Positions 28,332-37,994 of a stretch of 64,000 nucleotides of DNA are shown one piece after another (the first letter of the stretch is position 1; each line of letters starts with the position of its first letter). The translations under genes were made by a program, and so were the position numbers. The stretch covers positions 434,001-498,000 of the forward strand of contig NZ_CP044016.1 in the NCBI RefSeq assembly GCF_004337365.2. Direction: 5' to 3'. Source of the DNA: Rhizosphaericola mali. Its GTDB lineage: Bacteria; Bacteroidota; Bacteroidia; Chitinophagales; Chitinophagaceae. The notes beneath the pieces are model-generated. The model was not told where the DNA came from, did not search any database, and saw only the letters and a program-made list of their open reading frames with translations.

Positions 28332-28366
28332 AAAAACGGTTAGAATACAATTCTAACCGTTTTTTA
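28332..28366. terminator. Bidirectional terminator between folB and the queuosine-precursor transporter
   Basis: A 15-bp perfect stem (28332-28346 with 28350-28364), 3-base loop and flanking A and T runs, between convergent genes. Confidence 0.88.
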
Positions 28367-28403
28367 TGTCATATTTCATAACTTATCATTCCTAATTCTA
28401 ACC

Positions 28404-29204
28404 TCATCCCGCTGTAGGGATATTCAATTCTTCTGGTTCGCCCATGGCATTTTTCTTCATTTTTTCTGCGACATCTTTCCCTAGATATTTTACAATTCTT
28501 TTTTCTAAAAGCATGATTACGGGCGTTAATAGTAGAGCAACCACAGCTTTGTAAATATAATTTACTACACCAATAGCGATGACTTGCGTCCAACTCCAAT
28601 TGTTTCCAATTTTAAATGCTATAATCAAAACGATATAACTATCAATTAGTTGTGAAACTAAAGTAGAGCCCGTCGCCCGTAACCAAATCCATTTATCCCC
28701 AGTGATTTTTTTGATTTTATGAAAAACAAATACATCAGTTAATTGGCTAAATAGGAAGGCAACCAAACTACCAATAATGATCCATAGTCCTTGTCCAAAT
28801 ATGGCGCTGAAGGCATTTTGCATATTGTCAACACCTTTGTCTTTATTTGTCCCAATCCAAAAATCAGCAGCAGGCAATTTCATGGAAATGAAAAACATTA
28901 AAAATGCATAAGAAATCAAGGAAATGGTTGTGTAACTAATTCGTTTTACTGCTTTTGTACCGTAAAATTCGTTGATGATATCGGTCAATATAAATTCTAA
29001 TGGCCACAAAACCACACCACAAGTCAGATTGAAAGACAAGCCGCTATGCCCGAAAATCGTGAGATTGGCGGGTTGAAAACCAAATAATTTTTCCAAAGAG
29101 AATATTTTGCCACCAATACATTCTGCAATTAATGCATTCGCCACAAAAAAAGCAGAAAAGGCGAGAAATAATTTACTCGATTTATCTTTTAAATAATTGG
29201 TCAT
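28404..29204 (-). CDS. Queuosine-precursor transporter (YhhQ/VUT family)
   Basis: A 266-residue inner-membrane protein with about six to seven helices, of the DUF165 family. Family marks: ECIGGKIFSL, LPLEFILTD-type VLWPLEFILTDIINEFYG and LVAFLFSQLTDVFVFHKIKK followed by WIWLRATGSTLVSQLIDSYI. E. coli YhhQ imports preQ0 and preQ1 for tRNA queuosine synthesis. No preQ1 riboswitch is seen. Its ATG overlaps the TGA of a small membrane protein gene upstream. Confidence 0.9.
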   Translation of the reverse strand: MTNYLKDKSSKLFLAFSAFFVANALIAECIGGKIFSLEKLFGFQPANLTIFGHSGLSFNLTCGVVLWPLEFILTDIINEFYGTKAVKRISYTTISLISYAFLMFFISMKLPAADFWIGTNKDKGVDNMQNAFSAIFGQGLWIIIGSLVAFLFSQLTDVFVFHKIKKITGDKWIWLRATGSTLVSQLIDSYIVLIIAFKIGNNWSWTQVIAIGVVNYIYKAVVALLLTPVIMLLEKRIVKYLGKDVAEKMKKNAMGEPEELNIPTAG

Positions 29205-29482
29205 AGGAGAGAGAAACTAAATGTGATGATTTGGAAAATAAATAGACAAAGGTTGAATAATATTATCCATTTGGATACTTCAATACTTTGTTTTCGGATA
29301 TATTTTGTTACACAAATTAAGAAAAAGATCCCATTTATAATAGGAGATAAAATACATCCTGCAATCAATATATGACTAACCAAATCTTGTTGCGTTGTGT
29401 ATAGAAAATATTTCAACAAAAAAGACGCAAGAAAAAAGATATTGTAAATGCTGGTAATTTTTGCCAGAAAGGATAATTTCAT
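29201..29482 (-). CDS. Small membrane protein of unknown function
   Basis: A 93-residue protein with three hydrophobic segments: IYNIFFLASFLLKYF, ILIAGCILSPIINGIFFLI and WIILFNLCLFIFQIITF. I recognise no family. The 4-base ATGA overlap with the queuosine-precursor transporter gene argues that it is translated and possibly functionally linked. ATG start. Confidence 0.6.
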   Translation of the reverse strand: MKLSFLAKITSIYNIFFLASFLLKYFLYTTQQDLVSHILIAGCILSPIINGIFFLICVTKYIRKQSIEVSKWIILFNLCLFIFQIITFSFSLL

Positions 29483-29572
29483 TTGAATATTACGCGTTGT
29501 CTCAAAAATGGCTAAAGTTACAAGTCTTTTCTTAGGAATGAAATTGTAATGCCGTAAATTAGCAGCGGTCAG

Positions 29573-29605
29573 TTGTATTTTTTTAAAAAAGTATGATTAG
29601 GTTTG
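29573..29605 (+). promoter_or_regulatory. Promoter of yfhO
   Basis: TTG at 29573-29575 and TAGGTTTG at 29598-29605 are 22 bases apart. The leader to the ATG would be about 45 bases. Confidence 0.6.
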
Positions 29606-29652
29606 CTACTCATTCAAAATGAAGCTAGCGCTTTAAAAATTAATGTTTTCGC

Positions 29653-32145
29653 ATGAAAAATTTTTCTTGGAAGAAAATTGTGCCACATGTCATTGCTATT
29701 GTAGTGTTTTTGGTCGTAGCACTGATTTATTGCCGTCCTGCGATGGAAGGTCAGGTCTTACAACAGACGGATGTGATTCACTGGAGAGGTATGGCGCAAG
29801 ATGCCATAAGTTATAAGGAACAACATGGTCATTTACCCTTGTGGAATACGCACCTATTTAGTGGTATGCCTAACTATCAAGTAGATCAAGAGAGTACTTC
29901 TTATCTTCCGGACTTTACAAGTTGGATAAGTTTGGGATTACCGAAACCGATCAGTTTCTTTTTCGTGGCGTGCGTTAGTTTTTATATATTGTCTTTAGCT
30001 TTTGGCTTGGATGTGATTATTGCAATTTTAGCAAGTTTAGCATTTGCGTATGCGACTTATGATCCCGTAATTATTATCGCTGGGCATGAGTCCAAGATGA
30101 ATGCTTTAGCTTATGCGCCTGGTTTGTTTGCGGGTATTTATATGATTTATAAAAAGAAATACTTGCTGGGACTGGTCATTACGATGATATTTTCTACGTT
30201 GGAGATTACCGCTGGACACTATCAGATAACCTACTACATGTTCTTAATTGTAGGTATAATGACTTTATATTATATCTATGTTTGGGTAAAAAATAAAGAA
30301 TTTAAACATCTTGTTTTAGCGCTTGTATTAGCGGGTTTTGGTACGGCTGTAGGTTTAGGTAATATTGCCAAAAGCTTGATGACCACTGCTGAGTATGCAA
30401 AATATACAATGCGTGGAGGTAAAACTGTGACTACAACGGAAAATGGTAAAAGTGAAACCACCAAGACTTCCGGATTGGATTTGGATTATGCATTTTCTTA
30501 TAGTTTAGGTAAAGGAGAAGGTTTGGTTTTAATGATGCCCAATGCTTATGGTGGTAGCTCCATAGAAACTTTTGATGAAGATTCTCATTTGGCATCTGCC
30601 TTAAGTGATCTTGGTGCCAATCCGCAGATAGCGAGTCAAGTACCTAAATATTGGGGTGGAATCAATCCCTCCACTGCAGGACCTCCGTACTCTGGTGCAT
30701 TGATTTGTTTCTTAGCCGTAATAGGTTTGGCGGTTTTGAATAAAGAATCTGATAAATGGTGGATGTTTGCTTCAATCATTTTCGGATTGATATTGTCATT
30801 TGGTAGTTATTTACCTGGGATTAATGGACTTTTATTCAAAGTCCTTCCGATGTATAACAAATTTAGAGCTCCTTCTATGGCATTGGTAATTCCACAATTT
30901 GTATTGCCGTTAATGGCTGGCGTGACTTTGCAAAAAATATTTTACGCTGTAGGCGAACAGGAATATTTGAATAAAAATTTCAAAAAAATATTATACGCAG
31001 CGGGTGGTTTATTTGCGATAGCGTTATTGGTTTATGTATTTAATGATTTTACAAGTCCAATGGATGAGCAATTGAAATCTGCATTTGGTGGAGCAGACAA
31101 AGCAAGTCCATTGATCAATGGCATTATCAAAGATCGTAAAGGAATGTTTGCAAGTGGATTGGGACATGCTTTATTATTTGGACTAATTGCTTTAGGAGGT
31201 ATTTTCTTATACGTTAGAAAAATAGCGAAACCAGCGGTAATTATTGCTGTATTTTTAGTGATCAATATGATTGACTTATTACGTATAGATAGCAAATATT
31301 TGAATAGTGAAAATTTTGTGGAAAATAGTGATTTGCAAAGTCAAGCGTTCTCTGCAACTCCAGCAGAGCAACAGGTACTTTTGGATAAATCTCCACACTA
31401 TAGAGTTTTGAATTTGGTTGGTGGTAATCCATTTAATGATGCTGTTACTTCTTATTATTTTAGATCCATTGGCGGTTATCATCCTGCGAAATTGCGTATC
31501 TATCAAGACGTTATTGAAAATCAATTTTCCAAACCAAGTGGTGGTTTGAACATGGCGGTTTTGAATATGTTGGATACTAAATATATCTTAACGCAAGATC
31601 AGCAGGCTGCTGCAAATCCACAACAACAAGGTGGTCAAGGTGTTGTACAACAAAATCCAGAAGCACTTGGCGCTGCTTGGTTTGTGAAGAATATTCAATA
31701 TGTAAATTCTTCTGCAGATGCCTTGAATGCATTAGGAACGTTTGATCCTAAAACCACAGCGATTATTGAAAATAGTAATAAAGCAAATGCAGCAAGCCCC
31801 AACTATGATAGTACGGCGACGATACAATTGGATAAATATGATAACGACACGATTCGCTATACTACAAATGCAAAATCCAATCAGTTTGCCGTTATGAGTG
31901 AAGTTTATTATCCAGCTGGATGGAACGCTTATATAGATGGAAAGGAAACCAATTATGTAAGTGCCAACTATGTATTGCGCGGTATCAATGTTCCTGCTGG
32001 TAAGCATACTGTTGAGTTCAAATTTGAACCAAAATCTGCCATCGTAGGACAAAAAGTGATCTACGCTTCCAATGCTATTTTCTACATAGTTTTAGTTTTG
32101 AGTATTGTCGGTTTAGTTAAAAAAAGAAAATCAGAAGTCGCTTAA
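29653..32145 (+). CDS. YfhO-family membrane protein
   Basis: An 830-residue integral membrane protein with about 12 helices and a large extracytoplasmic C-terminal part ending in one more helix before KKRKSEVA. It has the YfhO/GT-C-like features DVIHWRGMAQDAISY, LFSGMPNYQ and FRAPSMALVIPQFVLPLMAG. In Firmicutes YfhO glycosylates teichoic acids with a lipid-linked sugar; the substrate in Bacteroidota is unknown. A glycosyltransferase gene follows after 3 bases, which supports an envelope glycan role. Confidence 0.85.
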   Translation: MKNFSWKKIVPHVIAIVVFLVVALIYCRPAMEGQVLQQTDVIHWRGMAQDAISYKEQHGHLPLWNTHLFSGMPNYQVDQESTSYLPDFTSWISLGLPKPISFFFVACVSFYILSLAFGLDVIIAILASLAFAYATYDPVIIIAGHESKMNALAYAPGLFAGIYMIYKKKYLLGLVITMIFSTLEITAGHYQITYYMFLIVGIMTLYYIYVWVKNKEFKHLVLALVLAGFGTAVGLGNIAKSLMTTAEYAKYTMRGGKTVTTTENGKSETTKTSGLDLDYAFSYSLGKGEGLVLMMPNAYGGSSIETFDEDSHLASALSDLGANPQIASQVPKYWGGINPSTAGPPYSGALICFLAVIGLAVLNKESDKWWMFASIIFGLILSFGSYLPGINGLLFKVLPMYNKFRAPSMALVIPQFVLPLMAGVTLQKIFYAVGEQEYLNKNFKKILYAAGGLFAIALLVYVFNDFTSPMDEQLKSAFGGADKASPLINGIIKDRKGMFASGLGHALLFGLIALGGIFLYVRKIAKPAVIIAVFLVINMIDLLRIDSKYLNSENFVENSDLQSQAFSATPAEQQVLLDKSPHYRVLNLVGGNPFNDAVTSYYFRSIGGYHPAKLRIYQDVIENQFSKPSGGLNMAVLNMLDTKYILTQDQQAAANPQQQGGQGVVQQNPEALGAAWFVKNIQYVNSSADALNALGTFDPKTTAIIENSNKANAASPNYDSTATIQLDKYDNDTIRYTTNAKSNQFAVMSEVYYPAGWNAYIDGKETNYVSANYVLRGINVPAGKHTVEFKFEPKSAIVGQKVIYASNAIFYIVLVLSIVGLVKKRKSEVA

Positions 32146-32148
32146 CGC

Positions 32149-33279
32149 ATGGATGATGTTCAGATAAAAATACTTTCTATAGCTCCCTATCGCTTTATTC
32201 CTGCCAGATTTGGTGGACATAAAGCGATAGCTTTTTTGTATAAATATCTGTCTCTGATAACGAGTTTTCAAGCGGTAACAGTTGTTAGCCAATATGAAAA
32301 AACGGACTTAGTGCAATATTCAACTTTTCCCATTTTGAGTGATAGCGTATTGCGTTATGCTAATATTTTTTCAATTCGTAAAATTGGTAAAATTATAAAA
32401 TCTGAGAAGATTACGCATATTATGACAGAGCATCCATATCTGGGTTGGATGTTGTATTTGATTCGAATATTTTATAGTAAAAAAATTATAGTTCGTTCGC
32501 ATAATATAGAAGCGTTACGTTTCAAATCTATAGGGAAATTTTGGTGGAAGATTCTGTATTTATATGAAGCATGGGTGTATAAAATGGCGGATTTGGTCGT
32601 CTTTATAACGCCTGAAGATCGCAATTTTGCTATTCAAAATTTTGGAGTAAAACCAGAAAAATCGAGCGTTATTACTTACGGAATGGACCTTCCTTCCAAT
32701 TATTCCAATGAATGGAAAACTGCTGCACATTCCAATATTTTGGCGGAAAATCAACTAAGTTCCTCCACGAGAATTTTACTTTTTAATGGTGATTTTGGAT
32801 ACAAACCCAACTTGGATGCTTTGATATTATTGGTGGAGGATGTTTTACCTAAATTAAATCAAACAATCATTGATTTTAAATTGGTTGTTTGCGGTAAATC
32901 AATACCTGAAACTATTACAACAAATACAGAAAAAAATATTATAGTAAAAGGTTTTGTTGACGATATTCAAATGTATTTTGGAGGAGCCAATGTATTCATC
33001 AATCCGATATTTGATGGTGGTGGTATTAAGACGAAATTAGTAGAAGCATTGTCATTTAACACACCGGCAGTCTCCTTTGTTAGCGGCGCTATTGGTATTC
33101 CTACAAACGTGATTGGTAGAAATTTACAAGTGGTAGAGGATCGTAATGTCGACGCGATGGTGCTAGCAATACAACAACAATTAATACTCACGCCAAATTT
33201 ACCATCTTCATTTTTTACCTATTTTTCTTGGAAAAATATCGCTCAGAGCATGCTCAATGATATTCGTAAAATAGGTTAA
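32149..33279 (+). CDS. Glycosyltransferase family 4-like protein
   Basis: A 376-residue GT-B glycosyltransferase. The N-terminal domain carries an acceptor region (HIMTEHPYLGWMLYL), the C-terminal domain LLFNGDFGYKPNLDAL and the donor-binding NPIFDGGGIKTKLVEAL, with the Glu typical of GT4. Sugar and acceptor cannot be told from sequence. It starts 3 bases after yfhO, so both are coexpressed. Confidence 0.85.
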   Translation: MDDVQIKILSIAPYRFIPARFGGHKAIAFLYKYLSLITSFQAVTVVSQYEKTDLVQYSTFPILSDSVLRYANIFSIRKIGKIIKSEKITHIMTEHPYLGWMLYLIRIFYSKKIIVRSHNIEALRFKSIGKFWWKILYLYEAWVYKMADLVVFITPEDRNFAIQNFGVKPEKSSVITYGMDLPSNYSNEWKTAAHSNILAENQLSSSTRILLFNGDFGYKPNLDALILLVEDVLPKLNQTIIDFKLVVCGKSIPETITTNTEKNIIVKGFVDDIQMYFGGANVFINPIFDGGGIKTKLVEALSFNTPAVSFVSGAIGIPTNVIGRNLQVVEDRNVDAMVLAIQQQLILTPNLPSSFFTYFSWKNIAQSMLNDIRKIG

Positions 33280-33333
33280 AAATTTTATATATATTGATAG
33301 AATTTTGCTAACTTCGGACAAACCATCTCAGTT

Positions 33334-34737
33334 ATGGCAGAAACGATTGGAGATAGAAAGATTTTTTCCCTATTAGATGTCAATAAAAGCATCCGAAAAA
33401 CACTGGTAGAACGTTATAGTTCTAGCTTTTGGGTGACTGCTGAGATGAATAAACTCAATCATTATACACACTCTGGACATGCATATCCTGAGTTGGTTGA
33501 AAAGCAAGATAGTAAAGTCGTCGCCTTGATGAATGCGCATCTTTGGAAGGCAGACTATGAAAGAATCAATCAAAAATTCCTCCATGTATTGCAAGAACCT
33601 TTAAAAAATGGTATCAAAATATTGTTTCTTGCATCGATCAATTATGATCCAGTGTATGGGATGAGTCTTTGGATCAAAGATATTGATCCGTCCTATTCAC
33701 TAGGTGAGTTAGAAAAGGAAAAAAAAGAAACGATGGATAGGTTGGTGAGTGAAGGATTGTTTGATCTCAATAAGCAATTACCAATGCCACTTTTACCGAA
33801 GCGTATAGCAGTGATTAGTGTAGAGACAAGTAAAGGGTTTGCTGATTTTTTGAAAGTTTTAAATAATAATCCATTTAACTATAATTTTTTCCATTTTTTG
33901 TTTCCTGCCTTGTTGCAAGGTGATCGTTCAGTGCCTTCTATAATAAGGGCTTTGAAGGAAATTTATAAAGTTAAGGAGCATTTTGATATTGTAGCAATTA
34001 TTCGTGGTGGTGGAGGAGATGTGGGGCTTTCTTCCTATAATAATTATAAATTGTCGTCTGCTATCGCACGTTTTCCAATACCAATTATAACGGGTATTGG
34101 TCACTCAACCAATGAAACTGTTTCTGAAATTGTATCCTATAAAAATGCGATTACACCGACAGAGTTAGCAGATTGGCTTATTCAAATATTTCACAATTTT
34201 TCTGTTCCTCTAGCAGACTATGAAAAAACTATAGTGACTCAAGCATCACAACTATTGAAAGATTATAAAAGCGAATTGTCTGAATACATAAGATTATTTC
34301 ATTCTATTACAAAAAGCAGTTTGACTATTTCAGAAAATAATATTCAAATAAATAAGGAAAAACTCGCTATTTTGTCTCAAAATATCTGGAAGACCGTCAA
34401 GAATGAATTAAATAGTGTAGGGAAAAATTATGTTTTTAATGCAAAAAAGTCTTTGCAAACTACACAGATTTATTTGAAAACGGCGTCTTTGAATTTCACT
34501 AAAGTTAGTAGTAAGTTGGTGCAAGAAGAAACTAAAAAAATACTCATTGAAGAAGGAAAAGTAAAACTATTAAATCCCGAGAATGTATTAAAAAGAGGAT
34601 TTACGATGACATACTTAAATGAAGGAAATACTTTGGATGTTTCTCATATTAAGGATGGCGATACGATTGTAACTCAAACTAATTTTGGGAAAATTGAATC
34701 TATTGTAAATAAAATAAATGTAAAAAATGGAAAATGA
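33334..34737 (+). CDS. xseA: Exodeoxyribonuclease VII large subunit
   Basis: A 467-residue nuclease subunit that with XseB degrades single-stranded DNA. The OB-fold N-terminus has FWVTAEMNKLNHYTHSGHAY; the catalytic domain shows RIAVISVETSKGFADFL, AIIRGGGGDVGLSSYNNY and PIITGIGHSTNETVSE. A coiled-coil segment (about 300-400) and the terminal LKRGFTMTY follow. Length is normal. The stop overlaps the xseB start by 11 bases. Confidence 0.94.
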   Translation: MAETIGDRKIFSLLDVNKSIRKTLVERYSSSFWVTAEMNKLNHYTHSGHAYPELVEKQDSKVVALMNAHLWKADYERINQKFLHVLQEPLKNGIKILFLASINYDPVYGMSLWIKDIDPSYSLGELEKEKKETMDRLVSEGLFDLNKQLPMPLLPKRIAVISVETSKGFADFLKVLNNNPFNYNFFHFLFPALLQGDRSVPSIIRALKEIYKVKEHFDIVAIIRGGGGDVGLSSYNNYKLSSAIARFPIPIITGIGHSTNETVSEIVSYKNAITPTELADWLIQIFHNFSVPLADYEKTIVTQASQLLKDYKSELSEYIRLFHSITKSSLTISENNIQINKEKLAILSQNIWKTVKNELNSVGKNYVFNAKKSLQTTQIYLKTASLNFTKVSSKLVQEETKKILIEEGKVKLLNPENVLKRGFTMTYLNEGNTLDVSHIKDGDTIVTQTNFGKIESIVNKINVKNGK

Positions 34738-34948
34738 AATTTCCTATGCGGAAGCTTTTGAAGAGTTGCAAATGATCGTTTCTGATATGGAAAATGGAGA
34801 AATTTCCATTGATGAATTATCTTCTAAAGTGCGACGTGCATCTTTATTAATCAAGGTGTGTAAGGAAAAAATTAGTTCTACAGAAGAAGATGTACAACAG
34901 ATACTGAAAGAATTAGATGATAAGAAAAATATAGAAACGGACTATTAA
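34727..34948 (+). CDS. xseB: Exodeoxyribonuclease VII small subunit
   Basis: A 73-residue helical subunit. SYAEAFEELQMIVSDMENGE and SIDELSSKVRRASLLIKVCK are the family pattern. It overlaps xseA by 11 bases, so translation is coupled, as expected for subunits of one complex. Confidence 0.92.
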   Translation: MENEISYAEAFEELQMIVSDMENGEISIDELSSKVRRASLLIKVCKEKISSTEEDVQQILKELDDKKNIETDY

Positions 34949-34971
34949 TTTATAGTTGAAAAGATACAACG

Positions 34972-36927
34972 ATGAACCAAATACAGAAATACGAACAAGA
35001 AAATTTTATTGATACTTCCAAATCAGTTTGGAACTTTTCCTTATTCACAGAAGAAGATATTCGAAATTTTCAAGGTGGAACACACTATCGTATTTATGAG
35101 CAATTTGGAAATCATTTAATTACAGTCCTTTCAACTAATGGTATTTATTTTTCCGTTTGGGCACCATCAGCCAAATGTGTTTCAGTAATTGGCAATTTTA
35201 ATAATTGGGATAAAAATGCACATTCTCTTAATCCAAGGATGGATAATTCAGGTATTTGGGAAGGATTTATTCCTAATTTGAATCTTTCGGAAAACTATAA
35301 ATATACTATTGAAACTAGTGACGGTGATTTCATTGAGAAAAGTGATCCGCTCGCTAATTTCTGGGAATTACGTCCTAGTTCGTCTACTCTAACTTGGAAT
35401 TTGGACTATGATTGGCAAGATAAAAAATGGATGTCTGAAAGAAAAGAACGTAATAGTTTGACGTCTCCATTTTCCATATACGAAGTGCATCTCGGTAGTT
35501 GGATGCGACCAGATAAGCATGATGAAACTAGATATAATTCGTATTTAGATTTGATACATTTATTAGTTCCTTATGTAAAAAAAATGCATTTTACCCATGT
35601 TGAGATAATGCCTGTGATGGAATATCCCTTTGATGGGAGCTGGGGCTATCAATGTTTGGGTTTTTTTGCACCGACAAGTAGATTTGGCTCTCCTCAGGAA
35701 TTTATGCAATTGATTGATGCCTTTCATGATGCTGAGATTGGTGTAATATTAGATTGGGTGCCATCACATTTCCCCGGTGATGCTCACGGACTATATAAAT
35801 TTGATGGATCGCATGTATATGAATATGCAGACACTAGAAAAGGATATCATCCTGATTGGAACTCATATATATTTAACTATGGAAGGGGAGAAGTGCGAAG
35901 TTTTCTAATAAGTAGTGCACGCTTTTGGTGTGATCTTTTTCATGCAGATGGATTGAGAGTAGATGCGGTCAGTTCTGTTATTAAATTAGATTATAGTCGT
36001 GAAGAAGGGGAATGGGAACGTAATCAATACGGAGGTAATGGTAATATTGAAGCAATTCAATTTGTAAAAGATTTGAATGAAATGCTTTATAGAGATTTTC
36101 CAGATATTCAAACTATTGCAGAAGAATCCACCGACTGGCCTGGAGTTAGCAAACCTTTGTATGATGAGGGATTAGGATTTGGGATGAAATGGATGATGGG
36201 CTGGATGCATGATACTTTGGATTATTTTCAATTAGATCCTATCGAAAGAAGATATCATCAAAATGATTTGACTTTTAGTTTGATGTATTATTATGATGAG
36301 AATTTTGTATTGCCTTTGAGTCACGATGAAGTGGTACACGGTAAAAGCCCTATTTTGTATAAAATGAATGGGGATGAATGGCAGAAAGCGGCAAATCTTC
36401 GGTTAATGTATACATATATGTATTTGCATCCAGGCGCAAAATTGTTGTTTATGGGTAATGAGTTTGGGGCTACGAATGAATGGAATTATAGTTCTGAGCT
36501 ACAATGGGAATTATTGCAATATGAACTCCATAAAGGAATTCAAAATTGTGTTACCGATTTGAATCAGTTATTACTTGAAAATGAATGTTTATATTCCTCT
36601 CAATTTTTACCAGAAGGCTTTGAATGGTTGGATATTGATCATGTAAATGAGAGTGTTATATCTTTTAAGCGAAAATATCAAGAAGAAGAAATTATTGTGA
36701 TTTTAAATATGACTCCTGTTGTGAGGAATGATTGGTATGTCACGCTTCTTAATACGTATGACTATAAAGAAGTATTTAATTCAAATGATCGTAGTTATTG
36801 GGGGTCTGGAGATGTATTTAATCCGATAGTGAGGAGTGAAAAAAAAGAAGGGCAGCAAGATCTAATAGTAAATCTGCCGCCCTTAGCTGGTATTGTTTTA
36901 AAGAAAATTAGTTGTGAAAAACAATAG
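34972..36927 (+). CDS. glgB: 1,4-alpha-glucan branching enzyme
   Basis: A 651-residue GH13 enzyme that forms alpha-1,6 branches in glycogen. An N-terminal CBM48 (about 55-150, with YFSVWAPSAKCVSVIGNFN) precedes the barrel with VEIMPVMEYPFDGSWGYQ, the nucleophile Asp in DGLRVDAVSS, the acid Glu in TIAEESTDWPG and LPLSHDEVVHGK. The C-terminal beta domain closes it. Length suits the family. No other glycogen genes are seen here. It follows xseB by 23 bases and its 3' end overlaps a convergent lipoprotein gene by 20 bases. Confidence 0.94.
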   Translation: MNQIQKYEQENFIDTSKSVWNFSLFTEEDIRNFQGGTHYRIYEQFGNHLITVLSTNGIYFSVWAPSAKCVSVIGNFNNWDKNAHSLNPRMDNSGIWEGFIPNLNLSENYKYTIETSDGDFIEKSDPLANFWELRPSSSTLTWNLDYDWQDKKWMSERKERNSLTSPFSIYEVHLGSWMRPDKHDETRYNSYLDLIHLLVPYVKKMHFTHVEIMPVMEYPFDGSWGYQCLGFFAPTSRFGSPQEFMQLIDAFHDAEIGVILDWVPSHFPGDAHGLYKFDGSHVYEYADTRKGYHPDWNSYIFNYGRGEVRSFLISSARFWCDLFHADGLRVDAVSSVIKLDYSREEGEWERNQYGGNGNIEAIQFVKDLNEMLYRDFPDIQTIAEESTDWPGVSKPLYDEGLGFGMKWMMGWMHDTLDYFQLDPIERRYHQNDLTFSLMYYYDENFVLPLSHDEVVHGKSPILYKMNGDEWQKAANLRLMYTYMYLHPGAKLLFMGNEFGATNEWNYSSELQWELLQYELHKGIQNCVTDLNQLLLENECLYSSQFLPEGFEWLDIDHVNESVISFKRKYQEEEIIVILNMTPVVRNDWYVTLLNTYDYKEVFNSNDRSYWGSGDVFNPIVRSEKKEGQQDLIVNLPPLAGIVLKKISCEKQ

Positions 36928-37987
36928 TCGAAGGAAAATAATAACCACTATATTCTATTGTGTTTTCTAAATTTCCCGTAAAAGCGTTATAAAAATATAG
37001 AAAATTATTGCTTCCATATTGCGGTGATACAGCAATAGCAATGATCTGATTTGTTGACTTGTCATATCTTACGCCACAACCGTAAAAATATTTTCCGTCT
37101 GGTAACGTGATAAATGCACTTGATATGGAAGAGCTGCTTCCATCTGTATATTTGTAAATCTTATTATCCGAAGTGGCTACAAACACGGCGTTTTCTTTAG
37201 TGGAGGCTGTGATGGAGCTAGGTGTCCAGCTGTATTCATTATACAGAGGAGAAGATGGTAAGGCTATACTAGCAGTATCTAATGTAGAGGCATTGATGGT
37301 TATAATTCCGCTAGCCGTTTCTCCTACAATTTTTCCATTAGGGAGTGTAGCAAAACCTTGTAAAACACTTGTATAAGTTTTGCTTAGTGACCAATCTGAT
37401 TTTTTAACTATATAAGTTCCTGCAGAAGATGCTGCAAAAATATAGTTATCTGTATTGACCATTTCTCCAATTTCAGAACTCGGGATCGCAGAAATATTGT
37501 TACCTAATGCATGAGTCGTTGTATTCAATCTATAAACACCTTCTGATGTACTCACCAATCCCAATGTATCATTGATACCTACAAATGCTCTCCAATCTTT
37601 ACCTGTGATTCTGTATTTTTCTTTTAATGTGCTTTCGTCCGCGACTACAAAATTAGCACCAGTTGTGGAGCCATAATCAGCTTTAACTGAGAGGTAAATA
37701 TTATGATTATATATGGTTCCAAACTCTAAAGTTTGTGTGTTGTCGCTCGGGATGGTAGTTCCATTTGCTGTATCGTATACCGCATATTTCAATTTGGAGG
37801 AATCGTAAGAGTAATAATTAAGGTCTCCAAACGTAGCGCCATATGAACCTTCATTAATCGTAAAAAAACCATTTTTATATGGTCCATCGTTTGTTGTTTC
37901 TGCACTATTCGAAGCGTCATTTTTAGAACATGCCGCGAAAGTGATTATTCCACCAATCAGGAATAATTTGGATAAATTTTTAATCAT
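36908..37987 (-). CDS. Surface lipoprotein, DUF5074-like propeller, in the B12 locus
   Basis: A 359-residue lipoprotein with lipobox TFAAC. The body is a predicted beta-propeller with FFTINEGSYG at the start (resembling BtuG's LYILNEGNMS) and repeats such as GVYRLNTTTHALG, GTYIVKKSDWSLS and GIITINASTLDTAS. Its likeness to DUF5074/YncE proteins and its place as last gene behind a cobalamin riboswitch suggest a role in B12 capture, by inference. It overlaps the end of convergent glgB. Confidence 0.72.
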   Translation of the reverse strand: MIKNLSKLFLIGGIITFAACSKNDASNSAETTNDGPYKNGFFTINEGSYGATFGDLNYYSYDSSKLKYAVYDTANGTTIPSDNTQTLEFGTIYNHNIYLSVKADYGSTTGANFVVADESTLKEKYRITGKDWRAFVGINDTLGLVSTSEGVYRLNTTTHALGNNISAIPSSEIGEMVNTDNYIFAASSAGTYIVKKSDWSLSKTYTSVLQGFATLPNGKIVGETASGIITINASTLDTASIALPSSPLYNEYSWTPSSITASTKENAVFVATSDNKIYKYTDGSSSSISSAFITLPDGKYFYGCGVRYDKSTNQIIAIAVSPQYGSNNFLYFYNAFTGNLENTIEYSGYYFPSTIVFHN

Positions 37988-37994
37988 AGTTGTT

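Noticed and set aside
28369-28599. Leftward frame overlapping the end of the queuosine-precursor transporter
   Set aside because: It is a shifted-frame shadow of the transporter gene and shows no family pattern.
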